The notes beneath the pieces are model-generated. The model worked only from the letters and a program-made list of their open reading frames with translations. It was not told the origin of the DNA and did not search any database. Made by a program: the position numbers and the translations under genes. 56,000 nt of DNA from Prorocentrum cordatum (lineage: Eukaryota; Sar; Dinophyceae; Prorocentrales; Prorocentraceae), in NCBI GenBank assembly GCA_963575745.1, contig CAUYUJ010015948.1:1211181-1267180 (forward strand). Direction: 5' to 3'. Positions within the stretch are counted from its first letter, which is position 1. Every line of letters starts with the position of its first letter. Of this stretch, positions 51,574-56,000 are shown in pieces.

Positions 51574-54011
51574 CTGTGCACCTGCTGAAACATCTGCCAG
51601 AGCATGCGCAACAACGTCAGCCCCGCGAGAAGGACCAGCGGCCGCGACAGCTGCCAAACCCGCTTCAACTGGATCACCTCCTCTGGATAAGAGGTCGAGC
51701 TGCGTCGTGAATGGGTCGAGAGCATGCTTCTTTTGGGGGCGGCGCACCCTGACCCCGCGACCGCTAATCTGCACAGGGACGCCCTCTACGCCAAGAACCT
51801 CGCTAGTCACTAGGGTGTGTAGATCTGGAATTGTATACTTGAGCACAGAAGCCGCCCAATCTTCCCCAATGCTTGCCAAATGCTTTGCGAGCTGCCCCCC
51901 CGTGCGGACTGCGAGGATCTCGCCAGAGTTCGTAACCCTGCACTCTTCAAAAACGAAATCGACGTGGAAGGGGAAGCAGAGCTTCTCCGCGTCGCCAGCA
52001 TGCGCGTTGCGGCCCGCGTACTCCTTCATCGCAACCAGCTGCGAAATCGGCTTCATCGTACAAGATACCAACATGCAAAAACATCTGTGCACTACGCGGG
52101 GGATGGCGTCGCCTACGCACTCAAACATCACAAGGGTCTCTGCCAGGCAAACTGTCGGTTTGGTCAGTGAGGCTGTCAACTCGCCCAAATAATCGCAAAT
52201 TCGAGAGACAACCCTGGAACCCACATCTGTCAGGGAGTTTCGACAAATGCCGTCCAGCGAGGTGCAGCACGCTCCGAGCTTGATGCTGCCTCCTTTGAGT
52301 TTATCGAGCGCATCCACGTCCGCCTGCCCAATGACAAACCCATGCTTCGGTCTGTACACGTCCTCGTCCCCAGGGAAGCCGCGCGCGGCATGGCGAGCAA
52401 TGAACAGTTTCATATCCAGGGGTTGCCCTTTAGATCCCATGCCGAGCGGGGGGTCGTACATCTGTGGCTCACTGGATGATGCGGCTTCCCCGTTCTGTGT
52501 TGACTGCCTTCCCTGTTGCCTGGCTCGGACTTGGGACTGGTACTTTGCCGCGTACGTGCTCCGAAAGGCCGGATTTGCGTACTCAGCTTTAGCTTTCTCG
52601 GTCACATCGTCCATCTCGGCCTGCGTCAAAGTCCTCCCCCCCATTGCCTTTTTAAATGCTTTCATTTTGGCGTTCAATATAGTTAAATAAACGGAGCCAC
52701 CAGAACCCGAACGTATTGCTCTCGTGTCTGCGTCGGCAGCCGAACCTGAACCCGTCGCATGGTCACACAGAGCGAGCGTTTCAACAGTACCATCGGCAAG
52801 AGGAGAATGATGGGCAACGATGTCAGTCCATCCAGAACAAACAGCAGCGGCTTGAAGCCGATCACCCAAGGGTAAAAATTCCGCAAAATGATCTACGAAC
52901 TGGTCATCGGTAACAGCAGAACCACCATCAAACGGCTGGCGCGTCTCGGAACCGACCTGGCGAGACGGATCGGTCCCACCCCGTTTCAAATGGATGAGGC
53001 GCATTTGGTTGATGGTGTTCGCCCGCTGGTGGTGGTGGAAACCCTTGCCTGGGGCCGCTGCCGAAGCCAGCGCAGCCCGTTCATGAGCGTGCCCCCGTTC
53101 CGATAACAACGTGGTAAATCCCTTGGAGACGACCCAATTGTAAATGGCGATGTCCGCCACGCCACTCTCAAGCTGATGTTCCCGTGGGAAGCGAGCCTTC
53201 AACCCGCGGCCGAATAAAGAAAGACAACACGGTAGTGCATCGCAGAATGCTTTACGAACTTCGGCCTTCTCATCGGCGCTCCACTGGTCAGATGTCAATC
53301 GTTGCAGGCGGAACTCGAGCGAACTGTACTTCATGTCGCAGTGGTGGGCCATGCCGGCCGAAAACAATAACACCTGCCTCCGAGCGAAGCGTCGCATTGG
53401 TTCCCCAACGTTGAAAACGCCCAACAGGCCCATCAAATTCCAGGGCGAATCGCCGCGGAAGTGCCAGGTCTTGAGCAGTCTGGCCAAACTGCATAAGCAA
53501 ATCTTCATGGGGCTCTCAAACCTGTCCAAAAACTCAGGCAACATCATATCATCACCTGGACGCATGAAATTGTACTCGAATTTGCTCATGACCTGCGTAG
53601 TGATGAAAAGGATTCCCAGACGAGGCAGCGTACGAGGATCGTGCAACCATCGGCCTACTGTGGAAGCCCGCGAAGAATCCCACCACCCATGCGGGCGAAC
53701 ATGGCGTAAAACATGTGTTATTTCAGAGTGGCTGTTCGACATCGGGGGGGAACACTCGAATCTAATCAAGCCCGGCCCCGCGTGGGCGGGACGGATCGCC
53801 CCGCGAACGGTCAGGGCGCCAGAGCTGACCCGAGATGGCTCCACTAGGGCATCTGAGCATCTGGGAGGCCAACGTGTCTCCACCATTGCCTGAGGAACCC
53901 CAGCGTCGCCGACCCTGGCCGCATCGTAGCTTAAACCACATTCCAGAATTTCCGAAAGCCACCTCGAAGCGGGACGAAATAGAGACGGCACCGAGTTTCC
54001 CAAATCGGCAC
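51574..54011 (-). CDS. Gene 2, large exon: protein of unknown function
   Basis: A long coherent frame with varied, globular composition. The upstream limit is taken at the acceptor-like GGTTTCTTAG (54012); an in-frame ATG at 53742 (MSNSHSEITHVLRHV) is the alternative start. It contains HDPRTLPRLGILFITTQVMS, a region rich in Arg/His, an HMG-like or simply helical stretch (KMKAFKKAMGGRTLTQAEMD, near 52640), then a block with Cys-rich hydrophobic segments and a final Ala/Arg-rich part. Downstream of 51574 (GCACAG before GTGGGC) the frame loses protein character, and phase 0 matches the next exon. I do not recognise the family. No membrane or signal segment is obvious. Confidence 0.65.
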
Positions 54012-54289
54012 CTAAGAAACCGAATTCTTTCAAACGCATGAAGAACATCAGTGGGCGCGCGTGCGTTTGATTGTCTGTGCTGTTCACTTTCGGCTGTCAT
54101 CCGAAGCAACAGCGAGGGTCCAAGATTGCCTGAGAGTGGGGCAGGTTGTGCGGGGGGGAAAACAAGGGCCCATGTAAGCTCAGACACTGCCACGAGAATG
54201 ATCGATATCGTTCCCAACGAAATCCAAGAAAGCGCCGAGCAAGGAATGCGCGGGGCCATCGAATACCGATGCTTATGTCCGCCCCACCT

Positions 54290-55215
54290 GGGGGGTTGTG
54301 CTGGGTGCTTGGGGGGTGTGTTGTGCTGAGAGGTAGTGCTAGGGGTTGTGAGGCTGCGTGGGGGGTTGTGCTGGGGGGTTGTGCTTGGGGGTGGGGGTTG
54401 TGCTGAGAGGTAGTGCTGGCTGAGAGAGGTAGTGCTAGGGGTTGTGAGGCTGCGTGGGGGGTGGCGGGGGGTTGTGCTTGGGGGTTGTGCTGGGGTTGTG
54501 CTGAGAGGTAGTGCTAGGGGTTGTGAGGCTGCGTGGGGGTTGTGCTGTGTGGGGGTTGTGCTGAGAGGTAGTGCTAGGGGTTGTGAGGCTGCGTGGGGGG
54601 TTGTGCTGGGGGGGGTTGTGCTGGGGTTTGTGCTGAGAGGTAGTGCTAGGGGTTGCGAGGCTGCGCGGGGGTTGTGCTGGGGGTTTGTGCTTGGGGGTTG
54701 TGCTGGGTTTGTGCTGAGAGGTAGTGCTAGGGGTTGTGAGGCTGCGTGGGGGGTTGTGCTGGGGGGTTTGTGCTTGGGGGTTGTGCTGGGGGTTGTGCTG
54801 AGAGGTAGTGCTAGGGGTTTTGAGGCTGCGTGGGGGGGTGCGCAGGGGGGTTGTGCTTGGGGGTTGTGCTGGGGGTTGTGCTGAGAGGTAGTACTGGGGT
54901 ATGTGAGGCTGCGTGGGGGGGGTTGTGCTGGGGGGTTGTGCTTGGGATCTGTGCTGGGGGTTGTGCTGAGAGGTAGTGCTAGGGGTTGTGAGGCTGCGTG
55001 GGGGGTTGTGCTGGGGGGTTGTGCTTGGGGGTTGTGCTGGGGGTTGTGCTGAGAGGTAGTGCTAGGGGTTGTGAGGCTGCGTGGGGGGTTGTGCTGGGGG
55101 GTTGTGCTTGGGGGTTGTGCTGAGAGGTAGTGCTAGGGGTTGTGAGGCTGCGTGGGGGGTTGCGCAGGGGAGTTGTGATCGGGGGTTGCGAAGGGGGGGG
55201 GTGGGGGGGGGTGCT
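54290..55215 (+). repeat. 83-bp G-rich minisatellite, array 2
   Basis: Same unit and orientation as array 1 in the gene 1 intron, about eleven irregular units. It lies directly upstream of gene 2 on its sense strand, possibly in an intron. Confidence 0.95.
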
Positions 55216-55342
55216 GAGGATTGTCTCCAGTCTTGCCTTCGCCCGTCAAGGTTAGGAAACTGGTTTGCGAATTTGCGATTTTGGCTTAAAAAATTCTGAG
55301 ACCCAGCTCGGGGGAGGGAGTTTCTTAACGAAAGATGTGGGT

Positions 55343-55566
55343 GCATGTTCAATCCCACTGAGTGGGACAACTTTGTTTTAAGGTACGTCGGCGGGGGTGT
55401 CCTGCGAACGTGGCCGATATTTTCCAACGGCGGCAGGAAATCCGGCACCGACGGCACGTCTTTACGGATGGCTCGGCGCAAATTCCGTTTAATCGGTTCC
55501 CGCGCTGTCCTTTTCATCCGTGACAGCCGTCGCATGCCGAATGTTCGATCCCACTACGTGGGATAG
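55343..55566 (+). repeat. Two small hairpins after ATGTTCRATCCCACT
   Basis: ATGTTCAATCCCACTGAGTGGGA (listed by its parts: ATGTTCAATCCCACT + GAGTGGGA) near 55345 and ATGTTCGATCCCACT + ACGTGGGAT near 55540. Both fold as 7-bp stems with different loops. Confidence 0.6.
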
Positions 55567-55998
55567 CAGTTGCCGCTGATTCATATTTAATCGTTCAGGC
55601 CTCAAGGTATCGCTTGAGAAAACCATCCTCCTCATCATTATCCTCCTCCTCGTTCTCCCCCTCTTGTTTCCCCCCATCCCCAATCGACCCTGCAACTCCT
55701 CTGGTTTCCTTTCGCTTCCGCATTGTACCCATCGTCCTCCGAATCCGGCCTTACCCCTCCCCTTGTTTCCTCGCGCATGTTGCCACTGGAACCCATCAGG
55801 CTGATCCAAAATATTGGCTCGACAGTCCCGTCGCTCGTTTAAACCGTTGCACGTTGCATCATTGCCTGCCTCAGTGCAACTCGCCTTTGCATCGTTGCTG
55901 GACGGGCTGGTGCGATACGCCAAGCGCGACGCATTCAGGCATTGAAAAAACTGTTCGCCCGCACCAAGTTCTCCGACAGCATCCTCGCTCAGTGCCCG
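55489..55998 (-). CDS. Possible partial exon at the right window edge
   Basis: A minus-strand frame is open from the edge: ALSEDAVGELGAGEQFF, CLNASRLAYRTSPSSNDAK, then Arg/Gly-rich sequence, with a stop at 55489. Another frame ends in an acidic tail (GENEEEDNDEEDGFLKRY) with a stop near 55597, so the true exon end is unclear. It could be an upstream exon of gene 2 or belong to another gene. Confidence 0.3.
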   Translation of the reverse strand, partial: RALSEDAVGELGAGEQFFQCLNASRLAYRTSPSSNDAKASCTEAGNDATCNGLNERRDCRANILDQPDGFQWQHARGNKGRGKAGFGGRWVQCGSERKPEELQGRLGMGGNKRGRTRRRIMMRRMVFSSDTLRPERLNMNQRQLLSHVVGSNIRHATAVTDEKDSAGTD

Positions 55999-56000
55999 GG

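Noticed and set aside
55272-55286. ATTTTGGCTTAAA resembles the end of the dinoflagellate spliced leader
   Set aside because: Only nine consecutive bases match, and the upstream leader bases do not.
55538-55565. TGTTCGATCCC resembles the T-loop/B box of a tRNA
   Set aside because: The flanking five-base stems do not pair as a T arm and no A box, anticodon arm or acceptor stem is present upstream.

Overview
The window looks like nuclear DNA of a dinoflagellate; the genus cannot be named from sequence alone. The reasons are the gene content and texture: two decayed Ty1/copia-order retrotransposons with dinoflagellate-type additions (three CCCH zinc fingers in one, a methyltransferase-like domain in the other), a zinc finger/coiled-coil/EEP-endonuclease ORF of non-LTR type, a transposase-like relic with a Lys-Arg-Pro-Ser-Ala-Ala tract, very large amounts of satellite and microsatellite DNA, and only two or three ordinary-looking split genes. 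No bacterial operon, rRNA, tRNA or CRISPR array was seen. Almost all coding sequence is on the minus strand.

Layout. 1-12433 is element 1, a very large copia-type retrotransposon read right to left: a 196-bp LTR (12238-12433), primer-binding site, a palindromic leader, then gag with three CCCH fingers, protease, integrase, RT and RNase H. One in-frame TAA (5678-5680) and one single-base deletion (about 4211) break the frame. After the deletion the reading frame stays open through the rest of RNase H and about 1,160 further codons to the window edge, a C-terminal extension that ordinary copia elements lack. Element 1 has inserted into an older non-LTR-type ORF (12434-14496). 14500-18580 holds purine microsatellite, a transposase-like relic and minisatellites. 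18584-27139 is element 2, a second copia-order element with gag-like, protease, methyltransferase-like, zinc-finger, integrase, RT and RNase H parts, broken by four frame changes and three stops. It carries at least 13 copies of a 14-nt hairpin whose stem covaries while its loop is constant; eleven lie in coding sequence and two in a hairpin-rich 3' region.

28494-37376 is a three-exon gene on the minus strand (about 1,357 codons, splice phases consistent) whose 4-kb second intron is filled by an 83-bp G-rich minisatellite. 37900-50440 is gene-poor: a 607-bp repeat present twice in inverted orientation about 9.8 kb apart, a divergent satellite of about 165 bp with a CG core, a foldback, short tandem arrays, and three poly-G/(CG)n composites (one of them upstream at 14735). 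50859-54011 is the second split gene, flanked upstream by a second array of the same 83-bp minisatellite, and a possible partial exon runs off the right edge.

Nothing suggests that the genes here act in one pathway. The window is a nest of mobile elements and repeats around two host-like genes of unknown function. The features most likely to be new are the covarying hairpin family in element 2, its methyltransferase-like domain, and the long C-terminal extension of element 1.
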